A stretch of 64,000 nt of DNA from Actinomadura sp. J1-007 (GCF_009793335.1 NZ_WING01000001.1:1488001-1552000); one strand, 5' to 3'. Shown: positions 36,966 to 46,185, numbered from the stretch's first letter. Made by a program: numbers and translations. Notes: generated by a model not told the origin, from the sequence alone.

Positions 36966-37427
36966 ATGGGAAAGAATGGGGTGATGTCGGTGCAGTCGGT
37001 GCGGTGTGTGGGCGGGGTCGTCCGGGACGGCGAGGGGCGGTTGCTGCTGGTCAGGCGGGGGCGTCCGCCCGGCGAGGGGCTGTGGTCGATCCCCGGCGGG
37101 CGCGTCGAGCCCGGTGAGGACGACGCCGCCGCCGTCGTCCGCGAGCTGGCCGAGGAGACCGGCTTCACCGTGCGCGCCGGACGCCTGATCGGCACCGTCG
37201 AACGCCCGGGTCCCGGCGGCGTCACGTACGAGATCCACGACTACGCGGCGACCGTCACCGGCGGCGCGGCCCGCGCCGGGGACGACGCGGCCGAGGTCCG
37301 CTGGGTGACGGACGCCGAGCTGCGCGCGCTTCCGACCGTGACCGGGCTCCTCGACGCCCTCGCCTCCTGGGGCGTCATCCCCCTAACGCCCGGCGGACGC
37401 GCTAACGACCAGCGCTCTCCCGGCTGA
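36966..37427 (+). CDS. NUDIX hydrolase
   Basis: A 153-residue pyrophosphohydrolase. The full Nudix box is present as GGRVEPG-x5-AAVVRELAEETGF, with the catalytic REL-x-EE. Small NUDIX proteins of this length cleave nucleoside diphosphate derivatives such as oxidised dNTPs, NADH or sugar nucleotides; the substrate is open. ATG codons at 36966 and 36984 could both start it; the second is closer to the fold (SVQSVRCVGGVV). Its last 26 bases overlap the convergent CPBP protease gene tail to tail. Confidence 0.92.
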   Translation: MGKNGVMSVQSVRCVGGVVRDGEGRLLLVRRGRPPGEGLWSIPGGRVEPGEDDAAAVVRELAEETGFTVRAGRLIGTVERPGPGGVTYEIHDYAATVTGGAARAGDDAAEVRWVTDAELRALPTVTGLLDALASWGVIPLTPGGRANDQRSPG

Positions 37428-39009
37428 ACTCCTCCGGCGGCGTGTCCACATCCTGTGCACGGCCGTCCGGCTCCGGCCGCCCATCGCCGCCTGCGGAATC
37501 CACACCGGCGAACGGCGCTTCGGCGGCGAACGGCGCGTCTGCGGGGTACGGGCCGGACGCCGCTGCCGCAGCCGCCGTCGCCGGGGCCGGGTCGGCGGTG
37601 ACGGTCTGGATCTTGAAGCGCCGGGCCAGCCAGAGCACGCCCGCCGCGTACAGCAGCATCGGGAGGACGTCGGCGACGACGTACTGCCAGGGCACGCCGC
37701 CCTGCTCGATGTCCAGCTCGCCGACGGCCGCCGGGAGCAGGAACGCCATCAGGTTGTTGAACACGTGCATCGCGATGGACGCCTCAAGGCCGCCGGTCCG
37801 TACGGTCAGCCAGCCCGCGAGCGCGCCGAAGACGAAGATGTCGAGCATCCCCCAGCCGGTGTAGCCGTGCCCGGACGTGAACAGCGCGGCTCCGACGACG
37901 ATGCCCGGCCACGGCGTGCGGAAGACCACGCTGAACGCGCGGCCGACGCGGCCCCGGCGCGTCTCCAGGGTGCACGCGCCGAACGCCTGGAGGATCCAGC
38001 CGCGGAACGCGTACTCCTCGGCCGCCGACTGGAACGGCACCAGCAGGACGATGACGAGCGCCGGACCGAGGAACCCGCCCCACCCGACCCACGACCCGTC
38101 CGAGTCGGAAGAGTCGTCCACGACCAGGCTCGCCAGCCACGACGAGCCGAACGACACCACGCAGAACGCGATGGCCGGCGCGCAGCAGATGGCGAGCCAG
38201 CGCCAGCGCAGCCGCCCCGCCACCGACGACAGCGTGCCGGGGCGGCGCCTCTGCACGAACCACGCCGCGCCCAGCACCACCGGCAGGAACACGGCGAGCA
38301 TCAGGAGGTTGAACGCGAGGTCGGCGGTGTCGTTGCCGAAGATCGCGTTGGGATCGTCGTCGTCGCCGGGCATGTCGCCGGTCGCGATCGCGTACACGAC
38401 CATCCCGGCGATCATGACGATGATCACCAGGGCCATGCCGACGGCGGCGATGCCGAGGGTGCCGACGAGCGGCCTCCACCAGCGGTGCGCCTCCGTTCGG
38501 GCCACCTGGTGGAACGGCCGGCCGGGCTGTACCGGGACCGTCCACGGGCGTTTCACCGGCGGCGCGTACCCCTGGAACGGCATCCCGTAGCCGTACGGAT
38601 GGGCCTGCGGCGGCGGATAGCCGTAACCCTGCTGCTGTTGCCCTGGCAGCGGGTACGGGCTCCCCTGGGGCGCTTGCGGCGGATACCCGTACGGCTGCTG
38701 CTGCGGGTGTTGCGGGTGTTGCGGGTATGGCCCCTGCGGGTGCGCTCCGTAGCCTGGCGCTCCGTACGGGGCGTAGGGGGCTTGCGGGCCCGGCCATTGC
38801 GCCTGCTGGGCTTGCCCGTACGGGTCCTGCGCGGCGTACGGCTCCAACGGAACCTGCCCCGGCTGGCCCGGCTGGCCCGGCTGGCCTGCGCTCCCGGCTG
38901 GGGCGGCGTGTCCGGTCGGGCCGGCGGGCGGCGGCGGGGCCTCCGGACCGGGGGCGGACGCCCCGGGGTCGGGCGGCGCCCAGCCGTTGTCGTCGACCGG
39001 ATCCGACAC
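37402..39009 (-). CDS. CPBP-family intramembrane glutamic protease
   Basis: A 535-residue membrane protease of the CAAX-prenyl/Abi family. A Pro/Gln/Gly/Tyr-rich cytoplasmic region of about 160 residues (YPQHPQHPQQQPYGYPP) precedes several transmembrane helices. The catalytic motifs are EEYAFRGW (Glu-Glu-x3-Arg), FTSGHGYTG (His) and HVFNNLMAF (His-x3-Asn). The C-terminus is Ala/Pro/Asp-rich. The GTG at 39009 has a GGGAGGG site. Bacterial members process membrane proteins or bacteriocins; the substrate here is unknown. It starts 50 bases after the CoA-lyase stop on the same strand. Confidence 0.92.
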   Translation of the reverse strand: MSDPVDDNGWAPPDPGASAPGPEAPPPPAGPTGHAAPAGSAGQPGQPGQPGQVPLEPYAAQDPYGQAQQAQWPGPQAPYAPYGAPGYGAHPQGPYPQHPQHPQQQPYGYPPQAPQGSPYPLPGQQQQGYGYPPPQAHPYGYGMPFQGYAPPVKRPWTVPVQPGRPFHQVARTEAHRWWRPLVGTLGIAAVGMALVIIVMIAGMVVYAIATGDMPGDDDDPNAIFGNDTADLAFNLLMLAVFLPVVLGAAWFVQRRRPGTLSSVAGRLRWRWLAICCAPAIAFCVVSFGSSWLASLVVDDSSDSDGSWVGWGGFLGPALVIVLLVPFQSAAEEYAFRGWILQAFGACTLETRRGRVGRAFSVVFRTPWPGIVVGAALFTSGHGYTGWGMLDIFVFGALAGWLTVRTGGLEASIAMHVFNNLMAFLLPAAVGELDIEQGGVPWQYVVADVLPMLLYAAGVLWLARRFKIQTVTADPAPATAAAAAASGPYPADAPFAAEAPFAGVDSAGGDGRPEPDGRAQDVDTPPEEFSRESAGR

Positions 39010-39059
39010 GTGTGACCCTCCCGTGGCTGTGGCGACACCTGGGAGGAATCGTACGTGCC

Positions 39060-40001
39060 CTAGGCGGTCGGGGGGTCGAAGCGCTTGGTCCGGGCCATCC
39101 CGGCCGCGCGGCCCTTGGCGGAGACGACGAGGGCCATCTTGCGGGACGCCTCGTCGATCATCTCGTCGCCGAGCGTGGCCGCGCCCCGGCCCTCGACCCG
39201 GGTGTAGTGGTCGTAGGCGTCGAGGATGAGCTCGGCGTGGTCGTAGTCGTCCTGCGTCGGGGAGAACACCTCGTTGCCCGCCTCCACCTGGGACGGGTGC
39301 AGAACCCACTTGCCGTCGAAGCCGAGCGCGGCCGAGCGGCGGGCGACGCGGGTGAAGGCGTCCACGTCGCGGACGTTGAAGTAGGGCCCGTCGATGGCCT
39401 GGAGGTCGTTCGCGCGGGCGGACAGCAGAATCCGCATGAGGATGTAGTGGTAGGCGTCGCCCTCGGTGTAGCCGGGCGGCTGCTCGCCGACCACGAGGGT
39501 CTTCATGTTGATCGAGGCCATGAAGTCGCCGGGGCCGAACACCAGGGCCTCCAGCCGGGGGGACGAGGCGGCGATCGCGTCGATCTCGACCATGCCGCGC
39601 GCGTCCTCGATCTGCGCCTCGATGCCGATGCGGCCCGGCTCGTACCCCATGGCGGCCTCGATCTGGGTGAGGAGCCGGTCGAGCCACTGGACGTGCGTGG
39701 CGTCCTGCGCCTTCGGCAGCAGGATCGCGTCGAGGTTCGCGCCCGCGCCCTCCACGACCTCGATGACGTCGCGGTACGCCCACGGCGTGTTCAGGTCGTT
39801 GACGCGGACGGTCCGGACCTTCCCGGTCCAGTCGCCCTCGTTGAGGGCCGCGACGACGCTCTTGCGGGCGGCCTCCTTCGCCGAGGGCGCGACCGCGTCC
39901 TCCAGGTCGAGGAAGATCTCGTCGGCGGGGAGCCCCTGGGCCTTCTCGATGAAGCGGGGGTTGCTCCCGGGAACGGCCAGGGTGGTACGTCGCGATCGCA
40001 T
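39060..40001 (-). CDS. HpcH/HpaI-family CoA-ester lyase (malyl/citramalyl-CoA lyase-like)
   Basis: A CitE-like TIM-barrel lyase, 313 residues, that cleaves or forms 3-hydroxyacyl-CoA esters with Mg2+. Family marks are TLAVPGSNPRFIEKA, DEIFLDLEDAV, RVNDLNTPW, ILLPKAQDA, GIEAQIEDARG (metal Glu), VFGPGDFMAS and GKWVLHPSQVEAGNEVF. Malyl-CoA, beta-methylmalyl-CoA and citramalyl-CoA lyases share these, so the exact substrate is open. The ATG at 40001 is certain. It is divergent from a hypothetical gene 65 bases away. Confidence 0.92.
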   Translation of the reverse strand: MRSRRTTLAVPGSNPRFIEKAQGLPADEIFLDLEDAVAPSAKEAARKSVVAALNEGDWTGKVRTVRVNDLNTPWAYRDVIEVVEGAGANLDAILLPKAQDATHVQWLDRLLTQIEAAMGYEPGRIGIEAQIEDARGMVEIDAIAASSPRLEALVFGPGDFMASINMKTLVVGEQPPGYTEGDAYHYILMRILLSARANDLQAIDGPYFNVRDVDAFTRVARRSAALGFDGKWVLHPSQVEAGNEVFSPTQDDYDHAELILDAYDHYTRVEGRGAATLGDEMIDEASRKMALVVSAKGRAAGMARTKRFDPPTA

Positions 40002-40066
40002 GGGCGGATGCTACCGACCGCCTTCGCGCGCGGCCGATCCCCGTCCGGCTGTGAGACCCTGCGGGC

Positions 40067-40651
40067 ATGGGCGGTGCTGATCTGAACGCCGAGCCGGCCC
40101 CGGACCCCGGGCCCGCGCCGGAACCCGAACCGCGGCCCGCGGACGCGCTGGACGCGGCGCTGGTGGAGGAGGCGGCCAAGAAGTCGGGCCTGCTCTGGCT
40201 CGACCTGCCGGGCCTGCCGCAGCCCCGCGCGGCCTGGCACCTGTGGCACGAGGGCGCGGCGTACGTGCTGACCGGCGGGGAGGGCGAGCAGCCGATGCCC
40301 GGACTCCCCGAGGCCCGGCACGTCACGGTCATCCTGCGCGGCAAGGACAAGGGCGGACGGCTCGTGTCGTTCACCGCCGCATGCGAACGGGTCGAGCCGG
40401 GCTCGGAGACCTGGGACGCCGTCGCGCCGCTGCTCGCCAAGGACCGGCTCAACGCGCCGACGCACGAGGGCCAGCTCGAACGGTGGGCGCGCGAGTCGTA
40501 CATCGTCCGGCTCGTACCGGACGGCGGGATCGCACGCGCACCGGGCGAGCCCGCCGACTACGCGACCGTACGCCCGGTCGAGACGCCCGCCACGACGGCG
40601 TCCGCCCCGCCTCGCATGTACGGCGCCAAGCGCCGCCGCGTCGACCGCTGA
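40067..40651 (+). CDS. Hypothetical protein, possible FMN-binding split-barrel fold
   Basis: A 194-residue soluble protein. The first ~25 residues are Pro/Glu/Ala-rich (PAPDPGPAPEPEPRPAD). The core, with GLLWLDLPG, HEGAAYVLTGGEG, RHVTVILRGKDKGGRLVSF and YIVRLVPDG, reads like a small beta barrel of the pyridoxamine-phosphate-oxidase type, but no flavin motif is clear. The C-terminus is basic (YGAKRRRVDR). The function is not known. It converges on the ECF41 sigma gene. Confidence 0.75.
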   Translation: MGGADLNAEPAPDPGPAPEPEPRPADALDAALVEEAAKKSGLLWLDLPGLPQPRAAWHLWHEGAAYVLTGGEGEQPMPGLPEARHVTVILRGKDKGGRLVSFTAACERVEPGSETWDAVAPLLAKDRLNAPTHEGQLERWARESYIVRLVPDGGIARAPGEPADYATVRPVETPATTASAPPRMYGAKRRRVDR

Positions 40652-40744
40652 CCGCCCGTCCCGTCCGCCGGTCCCGTTCCGCCGCGCGTTCCGCGCGCGC
40701 CGTTCCGCCTGTCCCGTTCCGCCGCGCGTTCCGCTCGCGCGGGG

Positions 40745-41644
40745 TCACATGGGGAGTTCGCGGCCCGCGCCGATGGCGCGGAGCTTGTCGGGGTTGGCGA
40801 CCAGGTGGATGGCGCGGATCAGGCCGGCGTCGTCGACGTCGCAGGTGATCGCCGTGATCGGTCCGGCGGGGCCGTCGATGACCAGGCCCGGCTCGCCGTT
40901 GATCGAGGCCCGGCGCACCCGCATGTCCTCCGGCGCGACCCCGGCGTACGCCGTGCCGGCGACCGCCGCGACCCAGCGGCCGACCTTCGGCGCGCCGTGG
41001 ATGGTGCGCAGCGCCGCCCTGACCTTGCCGCCGCCGTCGGTCCACAGCGCCACGTCCGGCGCGAGCACCTCCATGAGCCGGTTGATGTCGCCGCCGAGCG
41101 CCGCGTCCAGGAACCGCTCGGTCACCGCCCGCCGCTGCGCGCCCGCGGTCTCGAACCGGGGCCGCCGCGCCTCCACGTGCTTGCGGGCGCGGGTGCCGAG
41201 CTGCCGGACCGACGCCTCCGAACGGTCCAGCGCGCGGGCGATCTCCGCGTACGGGAACCCGAAGACCTCCTTCAGGACGAACACGGCCCGTTCGAGCGGG
41301 CTCAGCGTCTCCAGCACCACGAGCATCGCCATCGACACCGACTCCGACAGCTCGGCCTCCTCGGCGACGTCCGGGGACGTCAGCATGGGCTCGGGCAGCC
41401 ACGGGCCGACGTAGGTCTCCCGCTGGACGCGCGCCGTCCGCAGCCGGTCCAGCGCGACGTTGGTGGTGATCCGCACCAGGTACGCCTTCGGGTCGGCGAC
41501 CCCCGCGCGGTCCACCCCGGACCACTTGATCCAGGCGTCCTGGACGACGTCCTCGGCGTCGGCGGCGGTGCCGAGCATCCGGTACGCCACCGCGAACAGC
41601 AGGTTGCGGTGCTCGTCGAACACGGCCGTGGCCTCGTCGCTCAT
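40745..41644 (-). CDS. ECF41-family sigma factor with SnoaL-like C-terminal domain (SigJ type)
   Basis: 299 residues. Sigma region 2 includes LLFAVAYRMLGTAADAEDVV, and region 4 is LERAVFVLKEVFGFPYAEIA. Two ECF41 hallmarks are present: WLPEP in the linker and DGGGK in the C-terminal SnoaL-like domain, which in this group modulates activity in place of an anti-sigma factor. The ATG at 41644 is chosen; an in-frame ATG 18 bases upstream is also possible. An ECF41 promoter matching the published consensus lies about 60 bases upstream on the same strand, implying self-activation. The usual partner gene (carboxymuconolactone decarboxylase or oxidoreductase) is not adjacent. Confidence 0.94.
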   Translation of the reverse strand: MSDEATAVFDEHRNLLFAVAYRMLGTAADAEDVVQDAWIKWSGVDRAGVADPKAYLVRITTNVALDRLRTARVQRETYVGPWLPEPMLTSPDVAEEAELSESVSMAMLVVLETLSPLERAVFVLKEVFGFPYAEIARALDRSEASVRQLGTRARKHVEARRPRFETAGAQRRAVTERFLDAALGGDINRLMEVLAPDVALWTDGGGKVRAALRTIHGAPKVGRWVAAVAGTAYAGVAPEDMRVRRASINGEPGLVIDGPAGPITAITCDVDDAGLIRAIHLVANPDKLRAIGAGRELPM

Positions 41645-41705
41645 CACGCGAGAGCCTCTCATGGCGTCCCTCCGTACGTCGCGGTCCGCTCCGTTCGCCA
41701 CGAAC

Positions 41706-41733
41706 GACGGGCCCGGCCGCGCCGGATGTGACA
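41706..41733 (-). promoter_or_regulatory. ECF41-type autoregulatory promoter
   Basis: On the minus strand: TGTCACA (41733-41727), a 17-base spacer, CGTC (41709-41706). This is an exact match to the published ECF41 promoter pattern and lies 62 bases upstream of the ECF41 sigma start codon, reading toward it. Confidence 0.75.
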
Positions 41734-41806
41734 TCGCGCCGCTGTGACCCCTGCCACGCGCCGCGCGGGCCGGATGAGCTGCAAGATCGCGGGTAATCTC
41801 CCTCGC

Positions 41807-43276
41807 ATGAGCGGATCACCGAACCGGGTGTTCATCGCCCGGCTCGCCGGGATCGCGGTGTTCGACCCGGCCGGCGACCAGGTGGGGCGGGTGCGCGACG
41901 TCGTCGCCGCGCTGCGCCTCGGGTCGCGGCCGCCGCGCGTGCTCGGCCTGGTGGTGGAGGTGTCGCCGCGCCGCCCGGTGTTCCTGCCGATCACCCGGGT
42001 CACGGTGATCGAGGCCGACGCGATCGTGTTCGACGGGCGGCTCAACGTCCGCCGGTTCCAGCAGCGCGGCCCGGAGACCCTGGTGATCTCCGAGCTGCTG
42101 GACCGCACGGTCCGGTTCCGCGAGACCGGCGAGCCCGTCTCGGTCGTGGACGTCGCGATGGAGCCGACCCGGACCCGCGACTGGCTCGTCGGGAAGGTCG
42201 CGGTCCGCCGCCGCGCGGGCCGGGGCCGGAGCCGCACCCGCGGGCTGCGCCGCGGCGGCGGGACCGTCGTGGTCGACTGGGACGCCGTGGAGGGGTTCTC
42301 CGCCGTCGAGCACGGGCAGGGCGCCGCCGGGATCATCGCCGCGTTCGAGCGGATGAAGCCCGCCGACCTCGCCGGGTACGTCCACGACCTGCCGGAGAAG
42401 CGCCGCACCGAGGTCGCGGTCGCCCTCGACGACGAACGGCTCGCCGACGTCCTGGAGGAGCTGCCCGAGGACGACCAGATCGAGATCCTCGGCAAGCTCG
42501 GCGTGGAGCGCGCGGCCGACGTGCTGGAGGCGATGGGGCCCGACGACGCCGCCGACCTGCTCGGCGAGCTGCCGACCGAGCAGCGCGAGCAGCTCCTGAC
42601 GCTGATGGAGCCGCAGGAGGCCGCCCCCGTCCGGCGGCTGCTCACCTACGCCGACGACTCGGCGGGCGGGCTGATGACCACCGATCCCGTCGTCGTCGCG
42701 CCCGACGCGTCCGTCGCCGAGGCGCTCGCGCAGATCCGCAACCCCGACCTCAACCCCGCGCTCGCCGCGCAGGTGTACGTGTGCCGCCCGCCGACCGAGA
42801 CGCCGACCGGCCGGTTCCTCGGCACCGTCCACTTCCAGCGGCTGCTGCGCGAGCCGCCGCCGACGCTCGTCAGCGGCATCGTGGACACCGAGCTGGACCC
42901 GCTGCGCCCCACCATGACGCTGGAGTCGGTCGCGACGTTCCTCGCAACCTACAACCTGGTCGCCGGGGCGGTGGTGGACGAGAACGGCCACCTGCTCGGC
43001 GCGGTCACGATCGACGACGTCCTCGACCACCTGCTGCCCGACGACTGGCGGGAGACCGTGATGGACGCCACCGCCGACGCCGCCGGGCCCGGCGCCGCCG
43101 CCGAGGGCGCCGACCCGGAGGAGGAGGCCCTGCGCGGCGCCGAGCCCGACGGCCGGGCGAGCCCGTACCCCGCGGCCGGGCCGGACGGGCCGGACTCCGC
43201 CGCCGGGCCGGACTCTGCGGCTGGACGGGACGGGCCGGGCGCGGCGGACGCGACGGACAGGGAGACGACGCGATGA
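41807..43276 (+). CDS. MgtE-N / CBS domain protein with PRC-barrel-like start
   Basis: 489 residues. The N-terminus (IARLAGIAVFDPAGDQVGRV) resembles a PRC-barrel; the MgtE intracellular N domain follows with the helical repeats LEELPEDDQIEIL and LLGELPTEQREQLL; two CBS motifs come next (SAGGLMTTDPVVV and GAVVDENGHLLGAVTIDDVLDHL, parts shown). There is no MgtE transmembrane channel domain, so it is a soluble regulator-like protein, as in the Rv1232c family. An Ala/Gly/Pro/Asp-rich tail ends it. The ATG at 41807 is used. Its stop overlaps the DUF1003 start by four bases, suggesting a functional pair. Confidence 0.9.
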   Translation: MSGSPNRVFIARLAGIAVFDPAGDQVGRVRDVVAALRLGSRPPRVLGLVVEVSPRRPVFLPITRVTVIEADAIVFDGRLNVRRFQQRGPETLVISELLDRTVRFRETGEPVSVVDVAMEPTRTRDWLVGKVAVRRRAGRGRSRTRGLRRGGGTVVVDWDAVEGFSAVEHGQGAAGIIAAFERMKPADLAGYVHDLPEKRRTEVAVALDDERLADVLEELPEDDQIEILGKLGVERAADVLEAMGPDDAADLLGELPTEQREQLLTLMEPQEAAPVRRLLTYADDSAGGLMTTDPVVVAPDASVAEALAQIRNPDLNPALAAQVYVCRPPTETPTGRFLGTVHFQRLLREPPPTLVSGIVDTELDPLRPTMTLESVATFLATYNLVAGAVVDENGHLLGAVTIDDVLDHLLPDDWRETVMDATADAAGPGAAAEGADPEEEALRGAEPDGRASPYPAAGPDGPDSAAGPDSAAGRDGPGAADATDRETTR

Positions 43277-43760
43277 CCTCGCGCCTGGACCAGCCCCGCG
43301 AGATCCGCCGCACCCTCGTGCCGCGGCCCCACTACGACCCCGAGTCGTTCGGGCGGCTGTCGGAACGGATCGCCCGGTTCCTCGGGACGGCCCGGTTCCT
43401 GGTCTACATGACGGTGTTCGTGCTGGTCTGGATCGGCTGGAACCTGCTCGCCCCGCGTTCCTGCGGTTCGACCCGTACCCGTTCATCTTCCTGACCCTGA
43501 TGCTGTCGCTCCAGGCGTCGTACGCCGCGCCGCTGATCCTGCTCGCGCAGAACCGCCAGGACGACCGCGACCGCGTCCAGTACGAGCAGGACCGGGCCCG
43601 CAACGACCGTTCGATCGCCGACACCGAGTACCTCACCCGGGAGATCGCCGGGCTGCGCGTCGCGCTCAGCGAGGTCGCCACCCGCGACTTCCTGCGCTCG
43701 GAGCTCCAGCAGCTCGTCAAGGAGCTCGACGCCAAGGACGGGCACCGCACCGTCCCATGA
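43273..43760 (+). CDS. DUF1003 membrane protein (frame break near 43455)
   Basis: About 162 residues. PHYDPESFGRLSERIARFLGT leads to a first helix (FLVYMTVFVLVWIGWNLL) and, after the break near 43455, FLRFDPYPFIFLTLMLSL and a second helix (ASYAAPLILLAQNR), the classic DUF1003 layout. A coiled-coil-like tail (REIAGLRVALSEVATRDFLRSE, part) follows. One missing base in the C-run of CCCCG explains the break. The ATG at 43273 overlaps the CBS gene stop (ATGA). The family is a two-helix membrane protein of unknown role, often beside MgtE-like genes. Confidence 0.88.
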
Positions 43761-43818
43761 CCGGGGCGGGGCCGGGCCCCGCCGGGCCGGGCGAGGGCGC
43801 GCCCGCCCCGGGCGGCCG

Positions 43819-44322
43819 TCAGGCGGGGACGGCGCTGCGGTCCCGGGGGCGGTCGCGGGCGGGCTCGTCGGCGAGCTTGTCGAGGATCAGGCCGAACTGG
43901 CGCAGGTCGGCCTCGTCCAGCCTGCTCAGCACGTACTCGCGGACGCCGCGCTGGTAGGTCGGGGTCGCCGCGTCCAGCCGGGCGCGGCCCGCCGGGGTGA
44001 GCACCGCGTACAGCCCGCGGGCGTCGCTGTCGCAGGACTGCCGGACGACCAGGCCCTCCCGCTGGAGCCGGTCGACCAGGCGGGTGAGGCCGCTGCGCGA
44101 CAGCAGCACCCGGTCGGCGAGGTCGTTCATCCGCAGCCGCCCCTCGGGCGCCTCGCCGAGGTGCATGAGCACGTCGTACGAGCCGAGCGCGAGGTCGTGG
44201 TCGGCCAGCAGGTCGGTCTGGAGCCGCCGGGAGATCTGGACCTGGGCGCGGAGCATCGTCCGCCACACGGTCAGCTCCGCGGCGGAGATCTGGCTGGTCG
44301 GCGTGCTGGTCGACAGGGTCAC
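43819..44322 (-). CDS. MarR-family transcriptional regulator
   Basis: A 167-residue winged-helix regulator. The DNA-binding part is EGRLRMNDLADRVLLSRSGLTRLVDRL, in part, followed by the wing DSDARGLYAVLTPAGRARL. The GTG at 44322 begins TLSTSTPTSQIS; an upstream in-frame ATG at 44346 is less likely. It is divergent from mrp with 150 bases between. Target genes are not evident; no clean palindrome was found in the gap. Confidence 0.9.
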   Translation of the reverse strand: MTLSTSTPTSQISAAELTVWRTMLRAQVQISRRLQTDLLADHDLALGSYDVLMHLGEAPEGRLRMNDLADRVLLSRSGLTRLVDRLQREGLVVRQSCDSDARGLYAVLTPAGRARLDAATPTYQRGVREYVLSRLDEADLRQFGLILDKLADEPARDRPRDRSAVPA

Positions 44323-44472
44323 GCCCCGATCGTACGGCCACGGCACGCCGGAAGCGATGGCGGCCGCGGGGTGTCGCGCGCCGGTGCGGGCGCGGGCGTG
44401 CCGATCATGCGCGGCCGGATTCGGGCCGCCCCGGATTCGCGGGCAGCCGCGGCGAGTTCATACCATGGGCGT

Positions 44473-45651
44473 ATGGCCTCCCAGTTGACGACCGAGCAGG
44501 TGACCGCGGCGCTCGCCACCGTGCACGATCCTGAGATCCGCAAGCCCATCACCGAGCTCGACATGGTCAGGAACGTCGACATCGCGCCGGACGGCTCGGT
44601 GCAGGTCGGCATCCTCCTGACCGTGGCCGGGTGTCCCATGAAGGACACCCTCACCCGCAACGTCACCGAGGCCGTCGCCGGGGTCGACGGGGTGACCTCG
44701 GTCCGGGTCGAGCTGGACGTGATGAGCGAGGAGCAGCGCAAGGCGCTCCAGACCAAGCTCCGCGGCGGCGAGCCCGCCAAGGAGATCCCGTTCGCCAAGC
44801 CCAACTCGCTGACCAAGGTGTACGCGGTCGCGAGCGGCAAGGGCGGCGTCGGCAAGTCGTCGGTGACCGTCAACCTGGCCGCCGCGCTCGCCGCGCAGGG
44901 CCGCAAGGTGGGCGTGGTCGACGCCGACATCTACGGCCACTCGGTGCCGCGGATGCTCGGCGTGGAGCACCCGCCGACCAAGGTCGAAGACATGATCATG
45001 CCGCCGTCCGCGCACGACGTGAAGGTGATCTCGGTCGGCATGTTCACGGCCGGCAACCAGCCGGTGGTGTGGCGCGGGCCGATGCTGCACCGGGCGCTCC
45101 AGCAGTTCCTCGCCGACGTCTACTGGGGCGACCTCGACATCCTGCTCATGGACCTGCCCCCGGGCACCGGCGACATCGCGATCTCGGTGGCGCAGCTCCT
45201 GCCGTCCGCCGAGATCCTCGTCGTCACCACCCCGCAGCAGGCCGCGGCGGAGGTCGCCGAACGGGCCGGGGCGATCGCCGCGCAGACCCACCAGCAGGTC
45301 GTCGGCGTGATCGAGAACATGTCGTTCCTGAGCTGCCCGCACTGCGGCGAGCGGCAGGACATCTTCGGCTCCGGCGGCGGCCAGGCCGTCGCCGACGCCC
45401 TCGCCCAGACGCTCGGCACCCGGGTGCCGCTGCTCGGCCAGGTCGAGATCGACCCGCGGCTGCGGGAGGGCGGCGACAACGGCACGCCGCTCGTGCTGTC
45501 CGACCCCGACGCGGGCGCCGCCAAGGAGCTGCGCACGATCGCCGACAAGCTCGCCGGCCGCAGCCGCGGCCTCGCGGGCATGTCGCTCGGCATCTCCCCA
45601 AGGGCCGCTGACCCGCCGCCGAGAGCCGTGCCGCACGACCGGTACGACTGA
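44473..45651 (+). CDS. mrp: Mrp/NBP35-family iron-sulfur cluster carrier ATPase
   Basis: A 392-residue P-loop ATPase that carries and transfers Fe-S clusters in the cytoplasm. The N-terminal MIP18/DUF59 domain (VHDPEIRKPITELDMV, VAGCPMKD) precedes the deviant Walker A SGKGGVGKSS near 118, the DADIYGHSVP motif, DLPPGTGD and the cluster-binding CPHCGE near 290. The ATG at 44473 is used. It lies next to the TatB/HtrA/SigE block, as in mycobacteria. A strong hairpin follows 12 bases after the stop. Confidence 0.96.
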   Translation: MASQLTTEQVTAALATVHDPEIRKPITELDMVRNVDIAPDGSVQVGILLTVAGCPMKDTLTRNVTEAVAGVDGVTSVRVELDVMSEEQRKALQTKLRGGEPAKEIPFAKPNSLTKVYAVASGKGGVGKSSVTVNLAAALAAQGRKVGVVDADIYGHSVPRMLGVEHPPTKVEDMIMPPSAHDVKVISVGMFTAGNQPVVWRGPMLHRALQQFLADVYWGDLDILLMDLPPGTGDIAISVAQLLPSAEILVVTTPQQAAAEVAERAGAIAAQTHQQVVGVIENMSFLSCPHCGERQDIFGSGGGQAVADALAQTLGTRVPLLGQVEIDPRLREGGDNGTPLVLSDPDAGAAKELRTIADKLAGRSRGLAGMSLGISPRAADPPPRAVPHDRYD

Positions 45652-45662
45652 GCACGACGCCG

Positions 45663-45702
45663 AACGGCCCCGTTCCCGGAGCGATCCGGGGACGGGGCCG
45701 TT
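45663..45702 (+). terminator. Hairpin terminator after mrp
   Basis: AACGGCCCCGT with CCCGG and its complement form a stem of about 15 bp with a short loop, followed by TTT. It sits between mrp and the convergent tatB. Confidence 0.8.
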
Positions 45703-45745
45703 TCCGGTCACGCGCCTGGGCGCGCGGTCGCGCCCGGCGGCGGGG

Positions 45746-46117
45746 TCAGGTGGCCTCGTTGTCGAACGGGGGCCGTTCGCCGTAGTCCAGGCCGCCCGCC
45801 GTGGACAGGTAGGACGGCTCGTCGTCGAACACCGCGCCGTTGCTGACGGGGACGTCGTCCGGCGGGTCCTCGAACAGGTGCTTGCGGACGAACGTCTTCG
45901 GGTTGAGGTCGGCGACGTCGAAGTCCTTGAACTCCGGGCCGAGCCCGTCCTGGAGATCGGCCTTGGCGCTGTTGGCCATCTCGCGGAGCTGCCGCAGCGT
46001 GCGCCCGACCTGCCCGGCGACCTGGGGCAGCTTGTCGCCGAAGATGACGAGGGCGAGCACGACGAGAACCGCCATCTCGCCCAGTCCGACGTCGAACAAC
46101 CCGTCCTCCACAAGCAC
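45746..46117 (-). CDS. tatB: TatB-like twin-arginine translocase component
   Basis: A 123-residue protein with the TatB layout: a short N-terminus, one membrane helix (GEMAVLVVLALVIFGDKLP) with the conserved Gly-Glu before and Pro after, then an amphipathic helix (VAGQVGRTLRQLREMANSAK) and an acidic tail. It recognises folded Tat substrates with TatC, which is not in this window. The GTG at 46117 is used; a TTG six codons later (LFDVGLGE) would match the usual short TatB N-terminus better. It is the last gene of the SigE/HtrA cluster. Confidence 0.92.
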   Translation of the reverse strand: MLVEDGLFDVGLGEMAVLVVLALVIFGDKLPQVAGQVGRTLRQLREMANSAKADLQDGLGPEFKDFDVADLNPKTFVRKHLFEDPPDDVPVSNGAVFDDEPSYLSTAGGLDYGERPPFDNEAT

Positions 46118-46185
46118 CCGGGGACCGGACCTTCCCGGCCCGGCCCCTCAGAGTATCCCCAGGCCGGGTGAACCCGGCCCGAACA

